64,000 nucleotides of DNA from Plumapathes pennacea (GCA_964036295.1 OZ038468.1:692001-756000); one strand, 5' to 3'. Shown: positions 1 through 11,800, numbered from the stretch's first letter. A program made the numbers and translations. The notes: generated by a model from the sequence alone, not told the origin.

Positions 1-212
1 GCTACTCTCGTGTTCTCCCAACTTCCCGCGTGTTTAGATGAGGCTATATTACACGGGATATATATTTCTTAAGTATTACAATAATTAACAACTTGAATTC
101 ACCCATCCTCATCTACAAGTCAAGAATTACGAAAACGCTTTCTTGATTAGCCAATGTTTAAAACATAACAAATAGAGGCCTACAGGAAACATTTGTAGTT
201 GAGGTATTACAG

Positions 213-1115
213 GCGAGTTTTATTGGACATCTGCGAGGTGAAACGCAAGCTTTCTTAGAGAAAGTTCGACAGTCTGTGAGGCAAATGCTGATTGATAATC
301 TTGGCCTTCCGTTGGAGCAGCTGTTTGAGTAAGTGTTTCTTTCATAAGTGTTTTACATCTTTAGAACACCATGATAAATTAAATACACCTGCTGTGTTTT
401 AAATATGACCCTGTGTACAACGCTAAGCTTGCTAAGACTTTGGATAACTCCCCTAAATTAACTCCTAAACTATCTATGAAACCTGAAGGTGTGACCACTC
501 ATATGAAAGCTCTCAATGAGTATATTATACAGTTCGTTTTGAACAAGGAAGCATGGCAGTTATAGGCTTAGGTCAAATAGACACAAACATTTCCATTCAA
601 ATTCACTTATCTGCATGTATCTTCTCATTGATTCCCGGCAAAAGTATAGAAATCAGATATCTTAGGGATGATCCAAAGTATCCAATTTTGGATATGATCC
701 AGTGAATCCGTCCTCAGTGTGGATCACATGGATTCACTATCCGGATTTGGATTTCAGTAAAGAAACAGATAATCTGTTTTTGGATTTGTGATCCGGATTT
801 GGATTCCTAAAAAGAAACACACCCTTAATTGACCTTTTATTGATTTTTTTCTTCACAGCTACTTGAAGGGCGAGCACATGAGCCAGTGTATCCAGTAATG
901 TGTCCAGCGGTTTCGCCACCAGGCCACTTCCATTTGTTTACGTTGATCTTGTCGCGAACAAATCAAACCCAACCACCAGGAGACTCCCCACGGGGGAGTT
1001 GATTCAAGGCACCAGGTCCTACGCGAACATTTTGTCTTTTTTCACGAGTACCGACATCACACTCGAAGAAGTTTATCAGAAGGGAAAAGTAATGGTCAAC
1101 AGAACTTACTCACAG
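213..1115 (+). pseudogene. DUF885-family gene fragment, frameshifted
   Basis: Two consecutive exons match the DUF885 family (bacterial-type alpha-helical proteins also found in cnidarians; function not established). Exon 213-328 follows an acceptor (TTACAG) and ends at GTAAGT. It reads a helical segment ending in LPLEQLFD across the junction. Exon 859-1115 follows TTCACAG, continues in phase with YLKGEHMSQC, then hits TAA at 896-898. One base out of frame it continues as SSGFATRPLPFVYVDL and LPTGELIQGTRSYANILSFF before a GTGAGG donor at 1116. The family expects that continuation, so a single-base shift has broken the gene or the assembly has an error. No further exon of this gene follows; a receptor-exon relic sits 140 bases downstream. 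The gene runs off the left edge, so its start is not visible. Family assignment is from memory of the conserved GEH and PTGE stretches. Confidence 0.6.
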
Positions 1116-1249
1116 GTGAGGGGTTGGGACATTTTAGTAAAAGGTGAAATGCAATGCCCAAAATGAGTTTTGCCCAGTCGAAAGACATTTCTGTCAAATG
1201 CAGAGTTTAAACGCAAATTTCGCTTTCCTTCTATGGAGATATTTGCAGA

Positions 1250-1500
1250 CTTATCTGTCAACAACTTGACTTGGTTCTCTTTCTGCAAGAGTTTGACGAA
1301 TCTGTAAGTAAAAAGAAACTTTGTACTAATTGCTTGGGTAGTTTAAAGTTTAACTTGAGACATACTTGCAAAGTAGAACTGCACTATCCGAAGAGGACAA
1401 TTAATTTTGAGAGCCAAACCTTACTAAGTAACGTCAACCACACTGGCTGCTGTTATCAATATCTTAATTTGTCTTTCACAAAAATAAAGTTTAAAGTTTA
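1250..1500 (+). pseudogene. Relic of a receptor LRR exon plus its intron
   Basis: This stretch aligns by eye with LRR exon 2 and the start of intron 2 of the two receptor genes (6062-6330 and 15218-15480). It shares the run ending in FSFCKSLT, the GTAAGTAAAA donor and the intron text after it. The front of the exon has decayed and no other receptor exons are nearby. It is the trace of a third, lost copy of the receptor family just upstream of the duplicated pair. Confidence 0.65.
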
Positions 1501-1784
1501 AGGTATCAGGATACCCTCGTGAACGACATGCATTCAAACCCATTTTTCGCGCTAGCGTTACATTTAACTAATAATAAAGTTATATTTTCTGAAAGCTCAA
1601 CAATCATAGATTTAGGGTAAAGCTTTATATTTTTTGAATTTGCTAAAGAAAGAAAGTTGTCAACTTCCGAGTGAATTTTGACCTTGCCTCATTCAAAAAG
1701 CCCAATGTCACTCAGATTTTACCTGATTTGATTATTTATTGTTTCAGCCTAATGTTGACACAATGAAGAAAAAAAAGGTGTCTC

Positions 1785-1990
1785 CGAATTTTGATATCTT
1801 GTCCATATATAGATCTTATTAACCGAGCGCGCGGTCCGTACGGTAAGTTATGGACCGAGTTTTTTTCGTCGCCTTATGGCCCGAGCGCGCTTCGCGCGAG
1901 GGCCATAAGGCGACGAAAAAAACGAGGATCCATAACTTACGGTACGGACCAAGCAAACGAGGTTAACAAGATATTTATTATATGGCTTTA
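1785..1990. mobile_element. Long hairpin (palindromic) element
   Basis: A nearly perfect inverted repeat. The left arm (GTCCGTACGGTAAGTTATGG, then TTTTTTTCGTCGCCTTATGG) is matched by a right arm with the same text reversed and complemented, around a GC-rich centre GCGCGCTTCGCGCGAG near 1885-1900. Outer bases GATATCTTGT and ACAAGATAT at the two ends also pair. Short foldback MITEs look like this. The overlapping open frames on both strands are by-products of the symmetry. Confidence 0.8.
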
Positions 1991-2463
1991 GATCTTTCGG
2001 CAAACACAAAACAAGGCCCCAACGAGTACTCGTCTCGTTCATTCAACAACATCAATCGCGATCAGGCATGAATTACGCACGTTTGTTTTCACAACAAATT
2101 CAGTTAACAGCTTACAATTCTACCGATTTGAAAATCTTGAAAGAAAATAAGCGTCTGTCGCACCAACTGCCTAGATAAATACTAATTGTTCTAAGCTGAA
2201 TGAAATGGTCGATAGCGTGTGTCAAACAACGACACTTCAAACGAGCTCGCCCTCGAGCAATTGCTCGCTCACAAGCTTTTAAAAAACTGCAGTCTTATCT
2301 TTTTCCAGAAGAAACTGCTTTGTAACTCAGAGTATATTTTATTCTTTTGAATAAGTTTCTTACACACACAATAATGTAGAAGGCAAAATGACACTAAAGG
2401 AAAATCATTTCATCACACACCGCGACCGACACATCGTTAAAAGTTATATTATTCAAAACTCAC

Positions 2464-2624
2464 CGATTAATTTTCCTGCCTCCTTGTGGAGCGTTTACGT
2501 TTTCTTCCAGCAAACTAAACATCTTTAAATCACCACGGCGTCTTTGTCCCAGACAGTGATTTCGAAATATAGAGAGTTCTGGTGCATCGTGAAAAATATA
2601 TTTACAGGCTTCACAGTGCGCCAT
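2464..2624 (-). CDS. Candidate first exon, Cys/His zinc-binding motif
   Basis: On the minus strand an ATG at 2624-2622 opens a frame of 53 codons plus two bases that stops exactly at a consensus donor (CG|GTGAGT). It begins MAHCEACKYIF and carries C-x2-C, then FRNHC about 15 residues later, an arrangement compatible with a small zinc-binding fold. The rest is polar and basic (LGQRRRGDLK). I did not find the following exons in the 2.4 kb to the left edge, so the gene either continues beyond the window or is truncated. The family is not recognised. Confidence 0.35.
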
Positions 2625-3610
2625 GACGAGCAAATATGTCTGCAAAACTCAGTTGATTTTTGCACGGTGTTTTAGCCATAACTGTTCACAGTGATTATTC
2701 GCTTTCCACTTTCTACCTAGCAAGTGTGCCAATTTCAACACAGGGGTAAAACAACCCTTCATAGATCTGCAGCACTTGTTGTCAATGACGGCTGAGGTCG
2801 CAAGCAAATTTTTCCTCGAGTGTTGATTCCTTCTTCGTAACGGTAATTTTCCCAGATTGTAAGCTTTTCCCGATCATCACAACTTAACAGTGAGTATCCG
2901 GAACGTTTAAACCTCCCATTGAACTTCTGGGCCTTCTATGGCAAACGTTTAGCATCTACTCCAGTAATCATTTGCGATCCACATGTGCAAACTGAATCTG
3001 AGCGGGCCGTACAGGAAAATATTGCCCGCTCAGACAACCAATCAGAATGCACCATTTCCTGCGTATTGCCCGCTCAGAAACTAGCCATATAATAAACAAA
3101 GTTATTGACTTTTAAAGTTGGCCCATCATATTTCTAGCTACGCGCAAGACAAAAGCGGACATATCTTCCGAACAAAAAAAAAAAAAAAAAAAAAAGAATT
3201 AAAATCGGAGACATGTTTTTGTAGCTTTGATATTGATTCACATATTTGCCAAGTTTCAAGCCAATCGATTAAAATCCATTGAAATGCAGGTTTCCGAAAG
3301 AAACACTTTTGCGCGTTTTGAAAACACTGAGAAAAACACATTTAAAGATTCTGACCAGGGAGCCGGAAACCTGTTTACATAATCGCCTCATCTGTCAGCA
3401 ATCTGTCAAAACACCGCAATTATTGCTTTCGCATAGAGGCTTTCCAGGCATCTTGTCGGTAATTGAAACACGCAGCACAAAGTGAGACCGCCGTGTATAA
3501 CTACGGACATCAACGCTTCGTTCGGGTAAGTTTCGCAACATCTATTTTCGCTTCACAGTTGCACTCACCACTCAACACCAATTCAACCTTTTGCAGCCAC
3601 AAAAAGCCGT
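2625..3610. other. Intergenic stretch with short inverted repeats
   Basis: No gene supported. At 3001-3080 the word GCCCGCTCAG recurs, with a GAGCGGGC partner on the other strand. An A run of about 20 lies at 3174-3195. Small open frames at 3138-3485 overlap each other on both strands and lack family features. Confidence 0.5.
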
Positions 3611-4035
3611 AAAAAGTTTGAGGACGTCACGCAGCGGTTGGTTCACGCTTCTACTATACCCTACATAAACGGCTAGAAAAAAGTTGTAATTTTTCAACTC
3701 AATTTTTCAGGAATAGTCAGCATCAGCTCTCAGTGTACAACTTTACCAAGCTCCTCACCCTCCCCCCCCCCCCCCCCCCCCCCCCTCATCTTCCCCTGAG
3801 TGCTCCACCCCTCAACCGAGCTGGGCCCAGACCTCTCGCCTTCATCTCCCACCTGCAGATTTGTTGAAGTCCCTGTTACCATAGTTACACCTATGTCATC
3901 TAATATACATCCAAGGTAACAAAAACATACAACGAAATATAAATATTAATTTGAGAAACTCAAATTTAGGAACTCATGTCAATGCAGTATAAATATTATT
4001 TTGAAGGCACAAAAAACGGAAGTGAATACGAATAA

Positions 4036-4392
4036 GAGGTTATTACACGGGAAGGAGTGCAATACGGCGGAGTATTTTTACGAGTCGGTTTTATTTTTTC
4101 GAGCCTGCTTCAGGCGAGAAAAAATAAAACTGACGAGTAAAAATACAGCCGTATTGCACGACTTTTCGTGTAATAAATTGTTTATTACACGACAAACGAA
4201 GCAGGGCAAACATACTCGCCGCGCGCAAAATGGAACAAAACAATGACCCGTTCGTAAACTTTGCTTGCGAAAACTGATCATGTAAGCTAATAAACCAGTT
4301 GATCTGGTTCCCGACGAGTGCAATACGCTCCCATCTTTGCCCTCGTTTTGGCCCGTATTTGCACTCGAAAATGTGAAGTCGTGTAATAAAAT
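4036..4392. mobile_element. TTATTACACG hairpin MITE, copy A only
   Basis: Terminal bases TTATTACACG at about 4039 and CGTGTAATAA at about 4378 are inverted. Inside, GAGTGCAATACGGC...TACGAGTC and its complement GACGAGTAAAAATACAGCC...GTATTGCAC form a hairpin (about 4050-4170). Copy B of the duplication has no equivalent between GAAGTGAATAC and the shared ATAATAAAATGGAA, so the element inserted in copy A after the duplication, or was lost cleanly from copy B. Confidence 0.65.
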
Positions 4393-5740
4393 GGAACACT
4401 AATTTAATGACAGAAGGGAGAAATATAAAACGTGGCGGCTAAAATGTTTATCATCATACGCCCCAAACCACAACACTACATTCGTTATTAAATGATCAGA
4501 CATTTGTGAACCGACATCTTTCCACTACTATTCGACTAATAAAAATCAGCAGGTAAAAAGACTGAAGATGTGTTTACATTAATTACAAATGGCAGTGAGG
4601 AAGATAACAAGTCAGTACATACAAAGAAAATAAATAGAAATTTCACAACCTATAAAAAAATTCACGTCGGCCTCAAAAAGCGCCTTTATGGAGCGAAAAA
4701 ACAAGTTCAATAAGCTGCCTGTACTGTTTAAGCTCGTGAATTTCTAGTGTTTACTAGCATAAGCAGTCCTATGCAAGAACAGATGTCAAACATCATATAC
4801 CCATACAGCTATGAGTATGAATTAATTTGCCGCAATTCATCATTGCATGGTTCATTAAATATTTCTACCACACAAGAATATGACAAACAAATGAATTTAA
4901 AATACAGAAAACTTCAGCCTAGTTTTCATGAGGGACGCAAGGACAAGCTCAAACCGGGTTTCTTGTTTCACAATAAAAACACGCTCCACGCAGTTAGTTT
5001 TATCAGGTGATGGGCATACTGATAAAGCCTAAATACAGACCAATTGCTCTTTAAACCAAAAGTATTTAACTAACTTTTTCTCTAAAATGGCTCAATTAAC
5101 ACTCACTTCACAAAGATCAATGATGTAAAATGAAACGAAATTTATCAGTTAAGAAGGGCGATTTCTATACAAGGTTTGAGAGAATACACAAAACAGGACG
5201 CGCTAAAATTCTTTGTACAGTCTCAGTTTCACAAGGACCCACAGGAGTACAACAGTCCTTCCTTTTGAAGTGAAAACAGGCTCAACGCAAAAACAAGGAT
5301 GCATTTTTCAAATAATAATAATGACGATAATTAACGGAAGATCTCGTTGTCCGCAGGTGCTTATCGTGAGGATCACTATACGCGCACACTATGTCCGTCA
5401 AACGTGATGTGGTTAGAATTAAATGTCGAATTCGTAAAAACTCTCGTTTGATTCAAGCAATAATTGTCCTTTCCATGCGGTGCGTTCTTCCTTTAGTTCG
5501 TTTGTTGGGAATTAGTTAAAGTAAAAGTTCAAAAGCCAATACTCTTTTAGAGACGATATGTCATTGAGTCGCCTTCATGATTATCTGTCGGATGATTAAA
5601 AGAATATTTGATGGCCAACGGATAAAGTGGATGACCATCTGTAACCATCAGTTGATGCATTTTAAAGGCTGAACACAATTCGCAGACTGAGACTATAGTC
5701 AACGCTGACAAAGAAAACACTTCTCTTGTTATAATTCGAA

Positions 5741-8511
5741 ATGTCTCGTGTAAAGTGGACTAGTTCCTGTGCTGTTCTACTGCTGCTGTACACGGTGCTG
5801 GTGTTATCAGGTACAACGAACGAAACGAAAAAGACCTCGTCCACATGCGGTCTGCATTGCGAAGTTTCACCAGGAAAAACCGAAACCAAATGCACACTGG
5901 GGACAGATGCGCTGAACTGCTCCGATGAAGTCTACTCGAACATTTTAAGGAACGTCACTTCACTGTGAGTCTTGAGAATGGTTTTACATGCAGTTATCTG
6001 TTAAGATTAAGAATGTTGTAAAGAAATGCTGCATTGCTCGTTTGAATTATTTTTCTTGCAGAGACTTGTCTAACAACAACTTGACTCAGGTACCCATTCG
6101 GATGTTCTCTTTCTGCAAGAGTTTGACGATTCTGTAAGTAAAAGGAAACTTTCTACTATTTGTTTGGGTTCTTTAAAGTTTAACTTGAGACATAAATATC
6201 GTGCAGTAACTAGCGAGATAGATCCGCGCTATCACAAGACAAGGACAATTTATTTCGACGGCCACACCTTACTATAAACGGCAACTGCACTGTCTGCGTT
6301 TGAGTATCTTAATTTGTCCTTCACAAAAAACATTAAACGTTGTCATACATTACAGTATATTTTGTACGATCACATTTTGCAAGTTATATCGATGATGCGA
6401 ACATATATATTTTACTAACTCGATCTATTTACTTCGTGATTATCATCATCTGGTAATTATGTAAAAGACAAAATTTCTCCGGAAAGCGAGAATTAATAGA
6501 ACTTCAGCCTAAGACAGTATAAAAGACATATACTTGAAAAAATACTGCGATATACTAGAGATTTTCCGGAAAACGAAATATAAACGGTTCAGAGGAAAAG
6601 AATGTTTTATATTTCCCGATTAAATCTTTATTGACAAATTGGTCCAGTGGGGAACAGCTTGTTCACAGAATGTTCGCCTCATCGCTTCACGCGACTAGTA
6701 TTCTTCTTGATTTTCTTTTAGGCACAAATTATTCTACAATTGTCTTTTTCAAAATTAGCGGCTTGACATTTATCTCTATCGTAATACCTCACAACTAATT
6801 ATGCAGGTCCCTTGCCAAAAACAACTTAAAAACCATTGGATATGGAACGTTGAGCGACCTGAGGAACCTGACTAGTCTGTACGTAAACACACCAAATCGA
6901 GATACTGAAAGTAGCTGTGTTCAAATTTCATGTTTACAACAAAATTCGGCGATTGATAAACGCAAACTTCAAGTTCTTTTTTCTCGTATAACGTTTTACT
7001 TGTTGCTCCTTGACATTTTTTTTATTCTTTCAAATTTCCTTAGTGATCTCTCGTTCAACGATCTTCGTGAATGGAAAATTGACCGCAACGAGTTGCAGTC
7101 GCTGAATTACTTAGACGTGACTACCAACGAGCACTGGACTCCTAGCGAACAGTTATTACAGCTGAAAAACCTCGCAACAGTTCAAGGAGTGACTTTGAGT
7201 AAGTACTGTAAGAACTGTTCGCTGGTGAAGAGAAAGTCCGATGCTGCTGAAGTTAACTCGACGTCTCAATGGTGTTACGATAGGTTGAGTTCACCAAGCG
7301 GGTGGGAGTGGCATGATGAAATTCAATACGGCAAAGCATTAGATTTCATCAAACTCGGCTTTTGGCCCACGTGTCTCTGTGACGACGCATGTTACACTCA
7401 CCAGTACCGTCTCCCCTCCATTCAAGCACTCTATGACGTCACTATAAAAGCGTCCCTTTCTCTGTACGCTACAGGTTCTGTGGCACTGCTTGTGAATATC
7501 ACGGTTGTTCTTGTTATTTTATGCCACAAATCTCTCAGGGGTAATTTGGCAGTCTGTTTGGTTCTTAATATTGCGTTGTGTGATATTCTTGTTGGTTTGG
7601 TTAGTTTGCTGTATGCGAGGTATAGTTATGCAACTATGCTCATTGAATCACTTCATGACGAACCGGAAGGGAAAAGTTACGATATTTTCAGCAAGATAAT
7701 AACATACAGGAATATCATGGGACCAACCCTGACATGCGCAGTGGTGTCGCAAGTGTTTGGTTCTTTTATTCTGACTCTTGAAAAATTTCTCAAGATTGTT
7801 TTCGCCTTGAAACCTGACATTAGGATTGGAAAACTCGGCGTTCTGCTTTTCTTATTTGTTTCTTGGTCTTTCTCCCTGACATTTGCTGTTCTGCCTGCAT
7901 TTAATGTCGGACGAATGTCATACAACGTAATTGTGACTACAACACCACTCCCCGCTAACCAGTTTACATATTCACATGGTAAGGCGAGGGCGACGGTAGG
8001 TATCGCCGCTGGTTCGCAGATCGTTCTCATTATCATTCAGCTTACAAGTTTTGTTCTTTATCTGCCTATTTTCATTGTGAGCAAAAGATCTGGAGCCAGT
8101 GTGGGCATAAAGAGAGAGGCAGCCATCGCCAGGAAAATTGCTCTTTTGGTTTTCACCAATTTAATTTTCTTTACTATTCCCTTAGTTATGGCTATTATGG
8201 TTGATGTCTTTCAAGGTCAATTTTTTCATACATTTGTTGAAATGCGTCGAAAATGGCAAGAACACACACTTACTGAACATCAGTGGTTGTTATTTGCCGT
8301 GGATGTTTTTCCAATTTTGTGTGTGAGCGTCAACTCTGTTCTCAATCCTTTTCTCTACGCTCTCAGACATCCCAAAGTCAAACAACAACTGAACACGATT
8401 CTCTGTCGCTGTAGAAATGTCCTGAGTGAATGTTTTGCGGCTCTTCGACTACACCTGCCCTGCTGCCACTCAAACGCAGGTCAGCCAGGAAATGACATAG
8501 AAATGAATTAA
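5741..8511 (+). CDS. LRR-containing seven-transmembrane receptor (LGR-like), copy A
   Basis: Predicted class A G protein-coupled receptor of the plasma membrane with a short leucine-rich ectodomain; ligand unknown. Exons: 5741-5964, 6062-6133, 6807-6878 and 7044-8511, giving 611 aa. Exon 1 encodes a signal peptide (hydrophobic run CAVLLLLYTVLVLSG) and a Cys-rich cap (CGLHCEV, KCTL, LNCS). Exons 2 and 3 are both 72 nt and start and end in the same phase, each giving one 24-residue LRR (LDLSNNNLTQVP). This exon style is known from glycoprotein-hormone and LGR receptors. Exon 4 holds the last LRR, a Cys-rich hinge (KYCKNCSLV, PTCLCDDACY) and all seven helices from about residue 263. TM2 reads LNIALCDILVGL, the TM3 end is EKF instead of DRY/ERW, and TM7 is NSVLNPFLYAL. 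The tail is short. The ATG was chosen because it begins the signal peptide. Confidence 0.88.
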
Positions 8512-10431
8512 ACTCGAGTTGGGGGAGGGGAGGGAGGGGTGAATAGATTTGCGGATAGACGGATTTAGCCACAAAAAGTGCACGAAATTTGGATTTTGTA
8601 GATACTATTTACGGATTTTGAAAGTGCGACGGATTACGGATTTATCTTGTAAAAAAGTGTTGGAGCGGATCTCGATTTTAAGAACCTGGATTATCTGATC
8701 CTGGACATTACAGTGATCGATAATCAGTTTTGGATTTGCATTTAAAGAAAAAAATCGTAGATCGGCGGGCTTGATACAAAACTGGAGCAAATTGGCGGAT
8801 TTGATGACCCCTATTCACCCCTCCTCCCCACCCCGTGATTGTTTGCATAAAAACAGTACTTACTAAAGTGTTTAGTATTTAGCAAGTATTTCACTATGTT
8901 GAACCACAAATTGTGTGATCACAGGCCTGAGTTACGAGCACATGTAGAAAAAGTGTTAAATTTCAGCAAAAGGGAAGCGTGGTTTGGCTTCTGGAAAACA
9001 CTGACAGATCTATTTTGCGGTTTATCATGTTTAGGCCATTTCCGAGGTGCCTGTTGCCTGTTTCAAAACAAGGCTAAAGTGTAAGACCTTTCTTTGACAA
9101 CTAGTTTTAAAAATACCTTGTGAGTGAAACTCAGAGTGGTGAGCGAAACCTGCCTGTTTTCACGCTGAAAGATGACACAAAGTTTGTATCTAATCCAGGA
9201 TTAGCTTAATCATGTATTGAACAACTAGGCCCAGTTTGTCGAGGTTCCGATCTTGTTGGGTCATCCTAACATGAGTGTTTCTACATCAAAGAGTTAAGAA
9301 AGTCCACCACGAAAAACAGTAGAAAATACAGGAAGATCATTTCTTCTGTTCGACAGCGAAGCCTTGTGCGAAACCTTTATTAAAAAAAAAAGTTTCACTG
9401 GCAGATTTGTTTTCATGCAAATCAAGTTCATTTTTAAAGGAAAGGTTTCGCACTAGGCTTCGCTTTAAAACAGAGGAAACAGGCATCTCGGAAATTGCTT
9501 ATTGTACCTGCATGCTTTGACTAGTTCTTTGGAGCTGAGTGCAGTGGATAAGTTTAGATCAAAAATTCTACAGTAAGAAAAGAAGAACTAGGTAAAATTG
9601 TAAATAGTTATAAAATAAATAAATAATTTACCACTGAATGAGGTGAAATTATCTAGGCATGAGACCCAGGCCTCTTTCTAGCTACACTTTTCTGAATATT
9701 GTTGTTTTCTATTGATATTACTTGTGAGTAAACTAAATGTAACTGTAATAAACTAATAGAAGAAAGCACAATAAACATTTGTGATCTGGAGTGGTCATTT
9801 TTGTCAGAAAAGAAGCTTGACAGCTTGTTCACCATTGCCGTATTTCTAGAGACTTCTTGATTTGGGTTGGAGCAACTGAAAAATGTTCTCTACAAAAACG
9901 TTCTAAACTACATTATCTTCAGTGGGAATTAGTCTAAATGTAGAGACTCACCATTTTCTGAAGATAATTTCCAACAAACTGCTCCTGAAGTGAAGACCTG
10001 TTTGAAAAGTTAAAAACTTAAAAAAACAACAACAACAACAACAAAAAAGAACAGTGAGCCGTTTGATTCTCCAAACCGTTTAGAAATAGAATGTTTGAGT
10101 GACAACGAAATAATTGATCACTCCATCGCCTCTCATCCAGACCTGAAATAGCACAAGTATTGATCTATACTGTATATAGTCACCATGTAATGATACAAGA
10201 GAATTTGACTTTACAACACCTCATCATTTCATTTTGGAGAGATCTCCATGAAACAAAAGAATGCCCCTTAATGTAGGCCAAGGGTGGGATACATATCTGA
10301 CCATGGTCGACCCGGCATGGTCTGGAAACATAACTCTCCTCTGAGCAGGGACAACTTTTTGTCTACTTAAGCCATTGTAAACGCTTGAGGTAGAGTTACC
10401 CTCCCATGAGGACCAAGTTTACTGTCAAATT
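8512..10431. other. 3' flank of receptor copy A with repeats
   Basis: No gene. At 8540-8820 there are degenerate repeats of GGATTT-type words, also found in copy B at 17695-17960 and, more weakly, at 690-810. An inverted repeat at about 9357-9465 pairs GCGAAGCCTTGTGCGAAACC with GGTTTCGCACTAGGCTTCGC around a spacer and is also present in copy B near 18505-18615. The remainder is paralogous to copy B. Confidence 0.6.
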
Positions 10432-11399
10432 CATTTTAACTCACTGCGTTCGACCAAACGAAAATAATATTCTGAATCCCCTACAGGAACTATAAAACAC
10501 TACAACGACCAAGTTGGCCGTGGAAACTCACGTGGGGCCAGTATGAGAAACACAAAGCACCAATATTTAATTGAATGCAACGTAAAGATACAAATACCTC
10601 GAGAAAGCTACTGATCCGGATTGTCCACTTGATGTTATGGATACCGCCTTTTGTTGGTTTGTTGAACCCTCTCTTTTTCTTTCTGCTTTCTCTTTCTGTT
10701 AGCGGCGGCTCTTGCATTCCGTATCTTCTCGTCGTCTTCTTCGTCCGAGGCAACAGTCATGGGATTAGTACTCTTGGACGGCATCCCAGCCAGCTGCGCT
10801 AGAATTTCCGAGTTTGATAAGCTTCTGTCTTTTGTGTAGCAACGACTCAGCTCGCTCTGTTAACTTCGTTATCCTCTTATGGCTCTTCACGGCGTTTGCT
10901 TGACTTTGATTGAAACCAAATCTTCAGTCTCAGTGTTAAATACAAACCGCTGCTTCTGGTTCCTTTAAACTTGAACTTCTCGGCATGGCGGACTTCAATC
11001 TTCTGCTTGGCCTCTAATTCTTTACCTTTCTGCTCCAAACGGTTCTAAACAAGGAGAACACTTAGTCAATTGGTTCTGCGTTCGCTGCACTCGTTGTCAA
11101 ATTGTGTTGAGCGTGGCTGCCACTTGGGCCTTCTTCAGTGATTGATTCTTGAGGGCTAGGTCAGCCTCTTCTTCCATTACTTCTCAAGACTTGAGCCGAA
11201 GGAAATAAAACCGAGTGTGAAAAGCTCTGCTAGCGACGTGAGAAGTAAAAGTCGCATCCAGCGTGCTATGTAACACCTCGCATACCTTGCAAATAACAGA
11301 GTGGAATGCATGCATATAATGTGGATATTTAGTAACAATGTCGTACACCAATGTGAAAGCACGCTGACGTTCCGTGAAGCTCCTACAGATAATACACAT
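10432..11399 (-). pseudogene. Inserted retroelement-type gag-like relic
   Basis: Copy B runs straight from CTGTCAAATTC into CCGCCACGTATTTTG, whereas copy A has ~970 extra bases at that point, bounded by a repeated ATTC. Minus-strand text in shifting frames reads as a basic, charged protein. From high to low coordinates: MEEEADLALKNQSLKKAQ, ELEAKQKIEVRHAEKFKFK, a stretch resembling RQKLIKL, then SDEEDDEKIRNARAAANRK. Frameshifts and stops separate the pieces. I recall similar charged modules in gag-like first ORFs of cnidarian retroelements. The assignment is from memory and uncertain. The insertion itself is directly visible. Confidence 0.5.
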
Positions 11400-11800
11400 T
11401 CCCGCCACGTATTTTGTCCTTGGCGAGACAGCCCAAGACATAGTACCACATATAAAGGACGGCTATTTTTTGACCCGTCCTTGAGGGCGCCCCATCTAGA
11501 AGGGTCACCCCCTTAAGTATAACACGTCCCCCCCCCCCCTCTCCCCCCTAAAGCAGTAAAAAATATGTGTGGACTTGAAAAAAACTCCCGGATGTCAAGT
11601 CACGGGACCCATGTTTGAGTTGATGCTTTATCTTATAAGGTTCTCCTGTCAGCGCTCTTTGTTCGCTGCGTGCGATGCCTGGTTGGGCGTGGGCCGAGCC
11701 AATAGGCGAGACGGACGTGACGTCACAATGTTGGCGCTGCTTGATGAACAACGCCTCAATGCTCGTCGTACCTCTTAGGGGGTCAAAACTGTCACGGGTT
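11400..11800. repeat. Duplicated flank block, first copy
   Basis: From CCGCCACGTATTTTGTCC through a C tract (about 11530) to TTGATGAACAACGCCTC. The block recurs at 19439-19860 with many point differences. It lies downstream of each receptor copy and so marks the true boundary of the duplicated unit. It contains GACGTGACGTCACAA, a tandem CRE-like word, in both copies. No coding evidence. Confidence 0.75.

Larger units (their letters stand above)
3612..10431 (+). repeat. Segmental duplication, copy A
   Basis: From about 3612 (GACGTCACGCAGCGGTTGG) to 10431 (TTTACTGTCAAATTC) the sequence is paralogous to about 11905-19440. Receptor exons, introns, 5' flank and 3' flank all align, with scattered indels. 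Copy A alone carries a hairpin element at 4039-4390. Copy B alone has a ~640 bp internal tandem duplication (12855-14110). The common flank explains why both genes have the same TGTTTTGCGG-type 3' ends and the same downstream repeats. Confidence 0.85.

Noticed and set aside
4001..4399. Overlapping short ORFs on both strands
   Set aside because: They lie in a hairpin MITE, and symmetry explains the mirrored frames.
6850..7043. Upstream extension of the long receptor frame as its N-terminus
   Set aside because: The stretch 6879-7043 is an intron by comparison with copy B and by 72-nt LRR exon structure. The real start is the signal-peptide exon at 5741.
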